Source: Mnemiopsis leidyi
Taxonomy: Eukaryota; Ctenophora; Tentaculata; Lobata; Bolinopsidae
DNA length: 56,016 nt
Direction of reading: 5' to 3'
Assembly (NCBI GenBank): GCA_000226015.1
Contig: JH154254.1
Span: 2,934-58,949, forward strand
Below the pieces are notes generated by a model that worked only from the letters and a program-made list of their open reading frames with translations, searched no databases and was not told the origin of the DNA. Positions 1 to 12,725 of the stretch are shown here, one piece after another. Within the stretch, counting starts at the first letter, position 1; each line of letters begins with the position of its first letter. The position numbers and the translations under genes were made by a program.

Positions 1-62
<62 letters not shown>
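1..62. repeat. (CT)n microsatellite at the left edge
   Basis: Uninterrupted TC dinucleotides from the first base, so the array probably continues outside the window. Confidence 0.97.
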
Positions 63-64
<2 letters not shown>

Positions 65-770
65 AATCTTTCCCACACTAGTCTTATTTGAAACTTATAC
101 CAAAACCGTCATGCTTCCTTGGTAGCTCGGTATAACACATTTCATTAGAATGTTCGAGCTGAATTACCACACTTATTATATCAACACGTACAACACGTAC
201 AACAACCTGTAATAATTAACGCCCAGATACAACAGAACACGCGAGACTATGTAAAGTACATGAATACAGTAATGTAGGTTGTACATATATCCTGTAGTAT
301 AACAACATGTGTGTACACAGTTAATACAAGAACTCACATTATGACAACTTGTTTTATAATGTGAGGTTTGAGTTACACTGCTATTAAATGTTCAGAAATA
401 CACAAGTAGAAGGTATAGAAGATGTAAAAATACTGACTCGTTAAAACTAAAGGGTTCTGGAGAAAAGAGAAGCATGAAAGATGAGCAGTCAGACATATGG
501 CTTATACGAGCTTATACAATATACATTGTACATAACACATTATACAATATACATTACACATAACACCTGCCACATCAAATTTAGTTCAGTCTTCTCCAGT
601 TTCTAAACTACTGCTGTTGACGTTCTGCTGCACTTCTTTGTAGCTTTTATTTCATTGTCTTCTTGTCGGCTTGTAGACATCTCATGAGCTCATACTTTTT
701 GTAACCAGTTTTTAGCCACTCTGTAGTCTGTAGCCATATCGTGCCATTTCTAGCCAGTCTGTTTGTAATT
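63..770. other. Non-coding stretch, nothing recognised
   Basis: AT-rich unique sequence with short local repeats such as the cttatacaatatacatt-like pairs near 500-560. No ORF with family character and no RNA gene seen. Confidence 0.5.
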
Positions 771-1148
771 TTGTAGCCAGATATTAGACTCTCAGTAACC
801 AGTACAGTCACTTTGTAGCCAGATATTAGACTCTCAGTAACCAGTACAGTCACTTTGTAGCCAGATATTAGACTCTCAGTAACCAGTACAGTCACTTTGT
901 AGCCAGATATAAGACTCTCAGTAACCAGTACAGTCACTTTGTAGCCAGATATTAGACTCTCAGTAACCAGTACAGTCACTTTGTAGCCAGATATTAGACT
1001 CTCAGTAACCAGTACAGTCACTTTGTAGCCAGATATTTGACTCTCAGTAACCAGTACTGTCACTTTGTAGCCAGATATTTGACTCTCAGTAACCAGTACA
1101 GTTACTTTGTAGTCAGATATTAGACTCTCAGTAACCAGTACAGTCACT
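771..1148. repeat. 42-bp minisatellite, nine copies
   Basis: Units begin at 771, 813, 855, 897, 939, 981, 1023, 1065 and 1107 and are nearly identical. The core reads gtagccagatattagactct and continues into a cagtaaccagtacagtcact half. Because 42 is a multiple of 3, one minus-strand frame stays open across the array and gives a 14-residue peptide repeat of the form VTVLVTESLISGYK. I see no start context or splice sites that make it a gene, so the open frame is most simply a by-product of the unit length. Confidence 0.95.
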
Positions 1149-1202
1149 AAGTAGCTTAATTGTTGCAACACTACTTTAACGTTTTAACCAACACACAAGT
1201 AC

Positions 1203-1388
1203 CTGATATCGTCTCTGTACTGGCTGAATGGTATGATCTATAATTACCTTTGTTTCTCGGAAAGCTCCAGAGAGTTGCGCCAGAAGCGTGTTATTCACGT
1301 CACAACCAAACAACCGCAATAATAGCTGTATTTTAACTTTGAAACTATTACCGTTTTCCGCACGGTTGTGTTTATTCAGCTCACTCAT
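1203..1388 (-). CDS. Candidate first coding exon of an unrecognised gene
   Basis: An ATG-led frame of 62 codons on the minus strand begins MSELNKHNRAENGNSF and ends at a consensus donor (cag|gtactt) in phase 0. The composition is protein-like, with an amphipathic leucine-rich middle and charged ends. No family is recognised. The matching downstream exon would lie to the left, possibly outside the window; none was found among the minisatellites at 63-1148. It may be a chance ORF. Confidence 0.22.
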
Positions 1389-1485
1389 TAGGGTTCCAGA
1401 AATGTGACCAGAAAAACAGATGTGTGACAGCGACTAAGAATCTTGACATCAGTAAGTGTTATCAATATCACGTCAAGCTAAAACT

Positions 1486-1665
1486 CTACACTTGATTAAG
1501 TTCTAGTTTCTAGATCAATATCTACACTTGATTAAGTTCTAGTTTCTAGATCAATATCTAGTCTTGATTAAGTTCTAGTTTCTAGATCAATATCTAGACT
1601 TGATTAAGTTCTAGTTTCTAGATCAATATCTAGACTTGATTGAGTTCTAGTTTCTAGATCAAGAT
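1486..1665. repeat. 36-bp minisatellite, five copies
   Basis: Units start near 1486, 1522, 1558, 1594 and 1630. Each contains the self-complementary stretch tctagtttctaga followed by tcaatatctac and cttgattaagt. The copies differ at only a few positions, mainly in the tctacact/tctagtct/tctagact segment. Confidence 0.93.
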
Positions 1666-2470
1666 TGATATTTTCAAGAAGAAACTGTGTCCCCCTTCCC
1701 TTACACGCAAATACAATGTCAGGAAACTTCCAGTTTCTATCTACCAGCCACCTTGTAATTTCCTGTCATTCCAACCAACCCGGCTTGACATAAACGATGT
1801 AGCTGTAAGGTATTGTAGAAGTCAGGAGTTCATTGACAGGAATCATTTACCTCGAGCTACATTACCTCAGCAAATGTCAACCTGCTTCTCTCGGTATCGA
1901 GCATGTGTTGGGGGTTAGTTAAGTGTATTGTACCGTGTCCCATTCTGAGATAGTGACATCCCTGTTCGTCATCTCCCTAAAATAAGCAATGCTAACTGCT
2001 TAGTTTCAGAGGGTTAATTGAAGTAGCTTTATGGCTCAACTATCTCTGTAACTTGTCTCTGATTTCTTGACATAAGAAGCAAGCAAGGGTTCCGGGTTAC
2101 TTATGATTTATAAAGAAGAAGATTCAAACTTCGGACTCGATGTAAGATTGTCGGTTCAGGCTACAGCTTTACAACAATTTAAATGGCTGCCTTTTAAGAA
2201 GGCTTTAAATTAAATCTTTATGATTTAAAACCATGAAATTAGTGCTCGTTTCATAAAGCCGTGTACTGTTTGGTAATGTGTTTGTCTCAGAATCTGAGCT
2301 ATTTCGGAACACGGCTGAGTGCTGCCCAAGAACAAGCAGTACTGTAAATATCACCTTTTGTGGTCTAATTATTGGTCATAAGAGAAATCTTCCGTGCTCA
2401 CAATTGAGATCAGCTCCGTCTTACTTACTTCGTTACTTCGTAGAGTTTATCCGAAGAGTCGGAAGGGTCA
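1666..2470. other. Non-coding stretch, partly the 3' flank of a retroelement
   Basis: No gene is recognised. The part next to 2471 lies 3' of the minus-strand retrotransposon ORF and may hold its 3' UTR, but no clear A-tail or target-site duplication could be defined by eye. Confidence 0.4.
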
Positions 2471-3160
2471 TCAGATGTTTGACCACCGTGCTGGTGAGTA
2501 ATCAACCAGTGAGTTCGACCAACTGCAACTGTATCCGGCGACTGGGGGCTGGTCCGGTATCGAAGCGAGAAAGTCAGACAAACTACTCTTAAACGAGATA
2601 AACGACTCTGCAGCTTTAACAGTCTGTGGTACCTTGTTCCAAAGCTTAGGCCCCATCACCGTAAAGGATCTGTCGTACAGTGACTGGTTATGTATGGAGC
2701 TTGCCCTTGACAGTGGAGGGATGACTGCTACTGCACCGTGTCTATAAGTCGTCTTGAACTGGATGTCACAGCTGTTCGGTACTACATTGTGGAGTATCTT
2801 CCACATCATCAGGATGATATACCTTTCCCGTCTGCGCTGTAGTGACATTAGTTTCAGCTTGGAGAGCCTTTCCCAGTAGTTAAGATTTTCCAACCCACTA
2901 ACTCGGCTGGTGAAAGTCCGCTGTACCCCTTCTATCAGCTGGATTTCAGTAACTTTGCCAGGATTCCAGAGAGGACAGCAATACTCTAGTAAGCTTCTTA
3001 CTAGCGACTTGTATAGCGTGATCAAGACCGCTCTGTCACGGGTTCTGAATACACTGAAAACCCATGATAACTTACTTCTAGCGTTGGATACCATGGAGCC
3101 AATCTTTAGATGTGATTTACTAGAAAAGGTGGAATACGGGAATTTGGTAAACGTCAGCAC
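2471..3160 (-). mobile_element. 3' tail of a non-LTR retrotransposon reverse-transcriptase ORF
   Basis: The 229-codon frame matches the conserved region that follows the polymerase core in Jockey/CR1-like LINE ORF2 proteins. Signatures are NARSKLSWVFSVFRTRD, the LYKSLVRSLLEYCCPLWNP motif, QRTFTSRVSG, and a terminal RSFTVMGPKLWNKVP block. The catalytic palm motifs (including F/YADD) are missing and the sequence before residue 20 is out of register with the family, so this is a 5'-truncated dead copy, the usual product of incomplete target-primed reverse transcription. The ORF is otherwise unbroken, so the insertion may be fairly young. The exact LINE clade cannot be told from this fragment. 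Confidence 0.85.
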
Positions 3161-6100
3161 AATGTTCTGCTAGACGAGTAGACAAGCACTAGACAGATGT
3201 TTGACAGAATAACAGCATATAATTTTATTGAATTTGGTAACAATGGTCATAGTTATCCCAACACCAGCTAAACCACTGCTTCGACTACTTCGTGACAAAT
3301 GTGTAACACGATATTTTATACAGTTCTGTTTCTTTGTTTACCATGAGTCCAAGTTCATACAGTTATGGTTTTTTGTAAAAAGGTTTTACTACAGCAAATT
3401 TCAAATTTGGTGTTTCTTTTGTTATTCCCAAATTTTGAGGATTTTTTTGGTTCAGACTTTTTTGTAGCTTCTTGTTACTTTAGCCAAGGTTCTTAATTCT
3501 TTGGATATTTTGCAAGGTTTTTTGTATTTCTTCAGTTATTATTCTTGTCATTTTTGGTTTGCTACGTCCCCCATCTGTTTCGAGGAAAAACAGATTTTAA
3601 AGCGTACTGATGAGGTGTTAAATTTCTTTTTGATTTATTTATCAAATTTTTATCTACGATAACGTTTCTAACGAAAGAATTACGGGACTACGTTGTAATT
3701 AGATACTGAATAGTGTCAACCAAGTGTCAACCTCTCGAACCTTACTCTTAATCAAACAATGGCATAATAGTTAGCATCCTTGTTAAGACTTTGAGAGCTG
3801 TAGATTGTGTCACATAGAATAACGAAAACGTGAGCAAACCATGTAAGAGTTGAGCCGGGGGTCACGTGACCGACAGTGCTCTACAGTCTCCTTACCAGCC
3901 TTCTCAGCATTTACCCATCTTCAATCAACGGCATATCTGCTTCTCTCTGAAACAACCACACACAAACTCTCTTTCTTTCTATTTTAGTTCACATAAGTCT
4001 ACACGGAATTATTGTTTATGAAATTTCCCACCAGATTACAAATGTAGCTGAGGTAAAGAAGGCTGTATCATGTTTCATAACAGTTGCACGCCACTGTTAT
4101 CCGCTAAGTCTGTAGAACTTAATCCTCCAGTTCCTAACGCAATTATTCTCGCTACTACTACAATATAGGATTTCTGCATGATTTGGACATAACGCTTTAG
4201 AGAGAGAGAGGGGGAGAAAGAAATCTGAAATTATTTAGATGACTGACGAGAGGGATATGAGCGTATTATAGTAGCGAGCGGACAATACGTGCTAGATTTA
4301 AATACCTTCCCATGATTTTAAATTCGCGATTGAAATTTGAGACCGCACTAATCTTTTTACTTCATTACTTAAAGGTTATATTTCTTTTTTCTTTCGCGAG
4401 AAAATCTCGGACCATGAACGAATTTGTCGCGGACCGAAAGAAAAATATCGCCTCGAATTATTGGTCCAATTTGTGCTTGACGTCACGAGCTACACCTGTC
4501 TTCTCTACTTCGGTAATTTGTCCTTATTTTGGAGTCTTCTTTCCCTCGAAGTAGAGCTTATTATTAAGGAGAGAGACCTGACTGCTAGCGGCTCTGTATC
4601 AGGTGTACGATCACCTACGATTTGAACTGTGCGCGCACAACTTCAAGTGTGACGCGCGGTAATCTTTGGATGAGTTAGTGGCGCGATCACGTACGTTTAT
4701 TTCTAGAAATAGGCGTATGGGAAGTGTAAAATGCGTTAAATATTCCTTTTTGGCAGGAAATCAACTTTCGCTGTAAAACGTTAACCTAAGCAATTTTCAT
4801 TAACTATTACAGGTTGATATTAAACTTGTTGGCCGCCATTATGATCACAAGCTATCAACATTTCGATATCAATTTGACGATAGTCGTTAGAAGGTATTGA
4901 GACTTGTGGATATCCACTTAATTTCAAGAGCATGCGAGACGTAGCAAATGACAAATGTATTATTATGATAACACTAGTGCACTGCAAGAAGCTCTACATA
5001 AGTGGATGGTGTGTTATGTATAAGGAAGCGGATGTGTGTACAACCCCATGGAATCTTGAAAATAACGTCCAGACTCCAGTACAATAATAAGTCTGTACGT
5101 GATTTGTGAAAAAGACATGTGCTCGCTCCAATAACCTCTGTTGAACTTCCTAGATTTACCGTTAGAAAATATTGGATGTTTCTAAGATTTCAATAAGTCG
5201 ATCCAGATAAGTCATTTAACGGCAGTAAATAAGTCATTTAATAGCAGTAAATAAGATCTTACAGTAAATGAGATCTTACGTCAGAAAGATGAACATTTTA
5301 TCATATATCGGATCGGGAACAGTATGCCAATTATTGAATCTCAACACAATCTGCATTAAAAGTGAAATGTCTGGCTTTTTTGTGTGATAAATATGTTTTC
5401 TATGAGAAAACTTTAATTCTCAGCGATGTTTTAAAATCTACCCAACAGTCTTACGTCTTCAACTTTAACAGTCTCGCTGACCATAATTTCTGAGTGAAGA
5501 GAGCGCCGAGTGATACATACAATAAACAGTACAAGGAGGTGGGTAACGTTAGTTATTATGAATCTTGGGCTTCATTTGATAGCTGAGTATAAACCATACA
5601 TTTTCGGAAAAGTGTGCCTTACCTATCACACGCTAAAATCTTCTCCTTGACTTGTAGTAGTCACTTGCATTTTGTCTCATCAGTCATGACATGTTTTACC
5701 GTCTTCGCCAGATAGAGGAAAATGCTCCATAAGGTGAATGTTGAAAATGATAGTCACCAAAAATTTAATTATATCCTCCACTAACGACATTCAATTTTAA
5801 GCCGGCAAATTTTATACTTGATGCCTGTAAGAATCTGCTCGGACTACTCTAGAACTATTTATCCTTATTCCAATTTAATGATCAACTGCCACATGAAGGA
5901 TCTCCATTGCTTCCTGGCAGAAAAGATTTCTTTGATGTGTCAAAGGAACCAATTTTTTGTATGACTTAACGACTTAAGGCGACCTGCTTGCTGCTTTATG
6001 AACTCAAATTTGTTCAATCCATAAGATTATTTGCCATGTTTTGCGAATATATCCTGCATTCTTAACTGGTGACATCTCCATTTAATGAACGTCTCTATTG

Positions 6101-7975
6101 GTTAAGTGGATTGCAATCCTGCCATTCGTTTGTGTGTGACCATATATAACTCGCTGCAAAGCTCTAGACTGGTGATGACGATAATCGTATTAATTACTGC
6201 ACAACTTGCGAAAATTGCTTAACTGCTTTAAAGTATTGGTAATTTTCATGTTCTACTATTAACTATTATACTGTTTTAATTTTGAAGCACATGTAATACC
6301 CATCTCCGAATACTTTTGTTAGGTGATCCTGAGTCTTCTAATCGTGTATGCCACGTGGTTTTTGTCTCTCGCGAACGTTCCACCGACCACGATTTAATGA
6401 ACCCACGTGATACAGGCCTATTTGCAAAACATTCTAGATATTGTGCGACATAGCAATCTCATTTACAAATAGATATAGGCTCATGTCCTTTTCTATCAAC
6501 AGTCCCTCTAAAAGTAACAGAGCCTTGATAAACGTTATGTGAGACTAGTGGGGGGGGGGGGGGGCTGCATCTTGAAACCCAGAAATATCGAACATTAAGT
6601 GTATTTCGAACTGTCCCACATTTTGGATTTTGTCTACAACAAAAATTACCGAAAAAACACCCTAGTTCAACAAAAAACGAGTGCAACAAAAAGTTTCGAA
6701 TTTGAAACCGTTTTTTTAAAGATTTTTTAGGTTTTAACACTGATCCTATAAAAAACACTGTTCCAATCTCGATTGTCTTTGCATTTCAGAAATCACCGCT
6801 ATTCCCTCAGATGAACCATAATAAAGAGAATAGATTAAGCTCACTGCTTGACACTTGCCTAGTTAACTTGCTTTGATTGATGGCGTAGATTGTCGCTGGA
6901 AATTTCCCCAATGATGGTTATAAGGTTTCATACATTCTTGTCGTTGATATCTAACTTGCGGATTTAATCAAATCATAACTAACCATCTAGTGTTCAAGCT
7001 CGTTTAAGCAGCGGTTTAGATAGTTAACTTGAGAAAATAGCGTTAGGTGCTTTGCTTGGCTTCTTAAATTTACAGGAACTCGACGACTAGCATTATTAAC
7101 TTGTAGTCAACCATCTGAATCGCTCATTATTTAGTGCACTAGAAAATGACCATTTTAATTTAAGTACCTGGTGAAATTTTCTAGTTTTAAAGTCGGTTCT
7201 CCGCGAACGAAAGCGTTAATACTTCTAGTAGAGTCAAATCTATTCTTGTCTTTTTATTAAGATAAGGCTACGGTCAACAAATCTTATCAATGATTCGTCG
7301 TTGCAAAATGAAGATAACGGCAACAATCTACACCGTACATCCCCATTATAATAAGGTAACTTTAACTTGTTGTTAAGTATCGTCACTCGACACGCATACG
7401 GTGCACTAAAATCTATCTATAGAACACAAAGCATCGGCTTGCATGCTTTACAGGCCACTGTACGGTTAACAAACGCGGAGGTTAATGCAAAATCGAACGA
7501 CTGGCCATCCAATGTGGTCATGCGGGGTTTATCCTACCATCCTTTAACCTCTAACCTCTGTCGTATGATCCGGCGAGTGATCTTCGCTAAATAGATGATA
7601 AATATTGCGGTAGTTGTTATATGCCAACCTGCAGACTATTTTCTGTTTGCTCTTATGTTCTCAACAAGACCAACGGTTATTTAACCAGTCTCCCTGCTGT
7701 AATGTCGCTGTAATGTTCGGGAAATTTCCGAACGGTCACGTTTTCTATGCGCATACTAATTTAAACCTCCAATATTGTAATTACTGGTCCTGTATCTGCT
7801 TATTATTACAAGAGTATATTCGTACATTTTGTTACATTTCCTGAAATTTCTATCCACTCCCATTACACCGAGGTAGTTCGTACTTAGCAGTAGTTATCAT
7901 TAACTGACAATAGTTGAGGGCAGTTAAATTTCTTTGCCATTGTTTACTCATATTGAAGCCGAGCTAGCACCTAAC
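3161..7975. other. Gene-poor intergenic stretch
   Basis: About 4.8 kb without a convincing exon, RNA gene or element. Short ORFs are scattered on both strands but none shows a family motif or paired splice sites. It holds the poly-G run at 6550-6564 and short AG-rich and TTT-rich low-complexity patches (for example 3360-3560 and 4200-4220). Part of it may be upstream regulatory DNA of the MCTP gene, but no specific site can be supported. Confidence 0.5.
6550..6564 (+). repeat. Homopolymer run of 15 G
   Basis: Fifteen consecutive G follow gagactagt. A run this long can form a quadruplex and is prone to length error in assemblies. Confidence 0.9.
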
Positions 7976-8440
7976 ATTCTCCGCTAAGTTTCTCTCCTAT
8001 ATTTTCCTGCAACGTTTTCCTGCTAAGTTTCACTCCTACATTTTCCTGCTAAGTTTCTCTGCTACGTTTCTTTCCTACATTTTCCTGCAACGTTTTCCTG
8101 CTAAGTTTCTCTGCTACGTTTAATTGCTACGTTTTTCCGCTAAGTTTCTCTGCTACGGTTTCCTGCTAAGTTTCTCCGCTAAGTTTCTCTGCTACGTTTT
8201 CCTGCTAAGTTTCTCCGCTAAGTTTCTCTGTTACGTTTTCCTGCTAAGTTCCTCCACTAAGTTTCTCTGTTACGTTTTCCTGCTAAGTTTCTCCACTAAG
8301 TTTCTCTGTTACGTTTTCCTGCTAAGTTCCTCCACTAAGTTTCTCTGCTACGTTTTCCTGCTAAGTTTCTCCGCTAAGTTTCTCTGCTACGTTTTCCTGC
8401 TAAGTTTCTCAACTAAGTTTCCCTGTCACGATTGTCTGGC
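7976..8440. repeat. 13/39-bp composite minisatellite
   Basis: The basic 13-mer family (gctaagtttctct, gctacgttttcct) is loose from 7976 to 8162. It then becomes a regular 39-bp higher-order unit starting at 8163 and repeating every 39 bases to about 8437 (seven units). The plus strand stays open through it, giving a KFLCYVFLLSFSA-like peptide repeat with no start or family evidence. The transition from 13-mers to 39-mers shows hierarchical amplification. Confidence 0.92.
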
Positions 8441-11400
8441 TACACCACTTAGACGAACAGCAGCCCACTCACGTCGCTCCACGACTAACCAGTTCTCTGT
8501 AGCTTTGTGTGGCACGTTATAACGAGAGGCTACTTACACCTCAACCGTCCCTTATTAAGAATCACAATGAGAGCGTACCTCTACTACAAGCCAGGGCGAC
8601 ATGTTGAACAATACACTGTCTAATGTGTGTGTGTGTACAATGTGGGTGCTCCAGGACACTGGATCAATACTAACCACATTTCTTATTTAGGCACACGTGT
8701 CTTTGTATCGTTTGAATACATTTATTGAAATAGATGCGGTGAAATTGTTGGTTCTTTGTTCTGACTCCTGCAGGGTGGACTGGGTTGTATCAGCAATATT
8801 TCTCCTACTTACTTTTCTGTTTCAGTGAGCACTGCGTGTAAATAACGTTCTACAGCCACATCTGCTCAATATCAAATTTCCTGCTAATAATGCCATACAA
8901 TAATGGGAATGGCTGACATATGCCCTGGAAATATTCTCCCGCAACTTTAGAGCTTAGTCGCCGCACCCTTGACGTGGTCTTTTACCCCAATTGGACCGTA
9001 TGTGATGTTTATCTCCGTATAAGATATCACTTTAAATAGATCTCCATAAGATATCACTTTAGATCTCCATATTAGATATTGCTTTTAGACATCAATATTA
9101 GATATTACTTTTAGATATCAATTTAAGATATTCAACTTCTGAAACCACGACCCATGCTCATGAATACAGCCCTAGCATATGTATTGTATCAGCGTATTAG
9201 TAGTGTCTTTGTTGCGTGAGATAATTACATTTGCGTCCACCGGTCGGGCCTTTTGTTTGGAAATCGACATCGCCGTTTTTAGCTTTTGTCAGGCGGACCT
9301 GCATGTTTGAGTGGTTGTAAAGTAACCATGATGAATCGTGCCTGTTCAAGAGAGAGATAGTGAGAAAGCTTAACTGGTAAAGTATGAAACTCGACCACTG
9401 TTGTTTGCCAGCAGCTCGTTATATTTCTAGTTCGTGGTCCTAGCCAACTGCCACTCGGTCTTTTCATTACATGACAACGTGAGTTTTTGTAACTTAATCT
9501 TGAAATTATGACATGGTATATTTTTGTAATCGTTAGCATGGTTAGTGTTACGTTTTCACGGGAATTAGCTTTAAAATATGGCTCGTGCCGCCACTTTCGG
9601 CCAATTAGTGACCGCTTTATGAGGCAATTACATGCAGTGTTTTGCCTTTAGTAAAGTTTGTGGTTCTTGGCAAGTCATATCCGATACGTTGGTGTAGTAA
9701 CTTCCTAATGCTGTGGCCTGAAATACCTTGCATCCTTCAGGAAAGTTTGGGTTTAAAAAACTTAAAGCGGTGATTAAGTCTCGTAAAAATGCCCTTCCAT
9801 CGATATCAAGTCCTTTTATTTTCTGTTCTTAACTGTTTGACTCTGATCACATTTTCTTGCTTTAGTACGCTACATTGCCTATTTGAACCGCTCGTTAAGT
9901 ATTTTACGTCATTCAACTTTACTTTAACTGATTAAAGGAATCGTCTCGTTCGTGCTAATCAAATGTTAAATGTTATCAAATATCAGTAATGATAAATGAA
10001 ATGATCAATGCCATGCATATGATTTACAGACATTGTACGCATTTATGTAGAATATCAATCTTTTTTTTCACGAGATGTCCAGCCGTGACTGCCTTGCTCT
10101 GCTGCATATATTATGCGGTATTTGCCGATTGATATTGCGCCCGTGTCCAAGCTGCAGCCTCGCTGTTCAATGAATCTCAATTTTGTCCTTTATCAAATGA
10201 AATGGCGGCACAAGACATTTTCCAAAGAAAATCTCTGCGGCCTTTTCATAAAGCACTCCCTTTTCATCCCCGTCATGCACGAAGAGCAACATTCCCGCGA
10301 TTGTACTCACTGCTAAGTTATAAGTTATTAGCTAAGTTATTTACTAACTAAGTTAGTAATTAGCAAAGTTATAAGTTATTAGCTAAGTTATTAGTTATCG
10401 TTATAGTAACCCAACAAAACACCAGACAACAACCCTCCAAAAGTTGTCACAGTTATTGCTGTTCCAACATGCCTGCTCGTAAATGTTCAGCTGATTTCTA
10501 AGGTGTGGAACATTCTTCGACGTTCGTACGTCAAGCGTAGAATTCTGTGCGTCATCCGAATTTTTTGCAGTATTCCAATTTGAACGTAGATTGAGCTTTC
10601 ATTTCAAATCTTTCATGATTACTCAAGGCGATGGTGTGCACTGCAATTTCTGAACGTCCGTCATGGATGTTGGAAATAATTTTTATTGTACGCATGTTTT
10701 GGATCACGGATTCTTGGAAAATCAATAAAAGGCATCTAGTTGACATTATCTAGAGATTCCCAACTTATTTTCATGAGGATACACGTGATCAAGCAGTTTC
10801 TTTTGATGTTATCTCAGGATAAAAGAATGGCATTTCCGGAGTTCTATCTAAAATCTATGTTATGTTTTGTATTACAAATTATTTGACATTCCGGCACCTG
10901 GCTCAGCGACTTAACATCCTGGGAGATAGCTAGACGGTGTGTCAAGTCACACTAGCTGTCATTATTCCAGCTCTTAATTCCCTCCAGTTAGAGGATTGTT
11001 AATCGTGGCTTCACCTGCTATCGGATGTTAGTACAAGCATTACCGTGTTATTCCTGTGTCAGAATTCTCAGTATATGTTGCAGACAATGTTGCAAGATAT
11101 TTTGTCTCAGCAGATCGAATAGTTCGCAGGAATTTTTGGGTAGTGTTAGGCTCTTAGATACATTTATGGACTACATGGTAATATTTTTCGAGCTTGAAAT
11201 TTAGATTTGTGGTTTTTGCATAGCTATAAACGAATGTGAATAGAGATATTTTTGTCAACCGTGCCTCTATCAACAAATTCTTATTAGGGCATCTTTGATC
11301 TTTTTAACTCATTTCGACGGTAATTCTTGGGTGGATGTTACCAAAAATCCCTCTTCGAATTTGTTGAAAAACATCCTGTGGCACTATGAAAATTTTTGGC

Positions 11401-11499
11401 GCATCCCTTGCTTTGTTTTTAAAACCGATTATGCCATAGTAGTTGGATTTGTTTGTATATCGTATTATCCTACATGCTGCTGTAGCAAGGCCCGTCCTT
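8441..11499. other. Intergenic stretch, no gene recognised
   Basis: Holds a patch of degenerate gatatcacttt / agatattgctttt repeats at about 9005-9130 and the ctaagttataagttat cluster at 10313-10398. The ORF at 9279-9539 (minus) has no recognisable domain. No RNA gene seen. Confidence 0.45.
10313..10398. repeat. Short AT-rich repeat cluster
   Basis: Several overlapping copies of ctaagttataagttattag and shorter derivatives (ctaagttatt, ctaagttagt) lie head to tail. Confidence 0.8.
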
Positions 11500-11522
11500 C
11501 TCTTTCTCTCTCNNNNNNNNNN

Positions 11523-11615
<93 letters not shown>
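11500..11615. repeat. (CT)n microsatellite with an assembly gap
   Basis: TC dinucleotides run on both sides of a ten-N gap at 11513-11522, so the true length is unknown. Confidence 0.97.
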
Positions 11616-11618
<3 letters not shown>

Positions 11619-12720
11619 CCATGTGGTTGCACGAAATAATCCATTATCCCCGAGATATCTCAAAGATATCAATATTCAACTATCGAATGATATAAATAAC
11701 GCATATCGCTACGTATCGACGGTACCACAAATTTCAACAATTAGTTTTGTAAGTTGAGCACCAAACCTTGCAACTCCTCCCTCTTCTGCTCTGTGAGGAC
11801 GCAAGCACAGCTACAGGTGCGTCAGTCTCTTCCTCCTTGCCTTTGTTTCGGTGGTATATAGAGTTTGTATTTGTGTTACTCATGTTCGTCCCTCCCATGT
11901 TGCCGTCCATATTGTCAGAGAGAAAGACCAATCCGTCCACTCTGTAACTTCGCTGTTTTGTTAAGTTCAGATGATTTCGTAAATGTTCTCCTGTATTCAC
12001 TTCGCACTGTTTTCCACTATGATTTACCGTGTCCGTTGTGCAAATAACCGATAGAAGCCTCCCTGGAAAAATATAGTGCTCGAGACATCCTGTTGGCAGC
12101 TTTTGGCAAAGTGACACATCTCGAGCAAGCTGTGGCAGTATGTGGGGTGTACTGTGTAGCTGTGTTATATTTTAGCGGGTTTTGTGACACTCGAAATTTC
12201 ACTTTTCCCGTCTACCCGTTAGAGTGCTTCGCAGCACACAGTTAGACAGCGTTGTTGTCACCATGGTGACATTGTTGTCTCCATGGTAATATTGTATGTT
12301 GCTTGGGTGGTGGGTGTGGTTTCTACTTTCCCGTTTTCCTATGTCGACCACACACCAACAAGTGTGATACATCAATAACGCGGCTTGTGAAGGTGTTGAA
12401 AGTTACTTTTTGCTCGTTGCGATATCGCGTGATCTGCCAAATTATATCGATTTGTATTGTTTTTCTTGAGAGCTTGATAAAGAGAGCGAGAGAAAGAAAG
12501 TTTCTGGCTTTTATTACTTTTAATGTTAACTTCATAGACGAAGCTCCGACTGTATAGCGCTTACAATTGAGTTCGACTTTTTCTTTGACTTTTAAAAAAG
12601 TTCACTATACTCAAAGTTTTGATATTCGACGGAAAACTTTTGCCGTTCAACAAGTTTGCAGTCTATTTCAGCAGTTTTAAAATATTTTGTTCTAAAATAT
12701 TTACATTTTCACCTTCTCAG
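11616..12720. other. Upstream flank of the MCTP coding region
   Basis: No coding exon recognised. A perfect 14-bp palindrome gtcaccatggtgac lies at 12257-12270, followed by a second ccatgg. The region ends in a pyrimidine run and cag at 12718-12720 (caccttctcag), five bases before the MCTP ATG. That looks like a 3' splice site, so a 5'-UTR intron is likely and the promoter may be well upstream. Confidence 0.45.
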
Positions 12721-12725
12721 TAACT

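Noticed and set aside
3228-3467. Phe-rich 79-codon frame right of the retroelement
   Set aside because: Low-complexity T-rich DNA; no family.
8124-8522. 132-codon frame over the 39-bp minisatellite
   Set aside because: Open because the unit is a multiple of 3; no promoter, splice or family evidence.
11295-11757. Frames of Leu/Ser or Arg/Glu dipeptides across the CT array
   Set aside because: Microsatellite translation and gap artefact.
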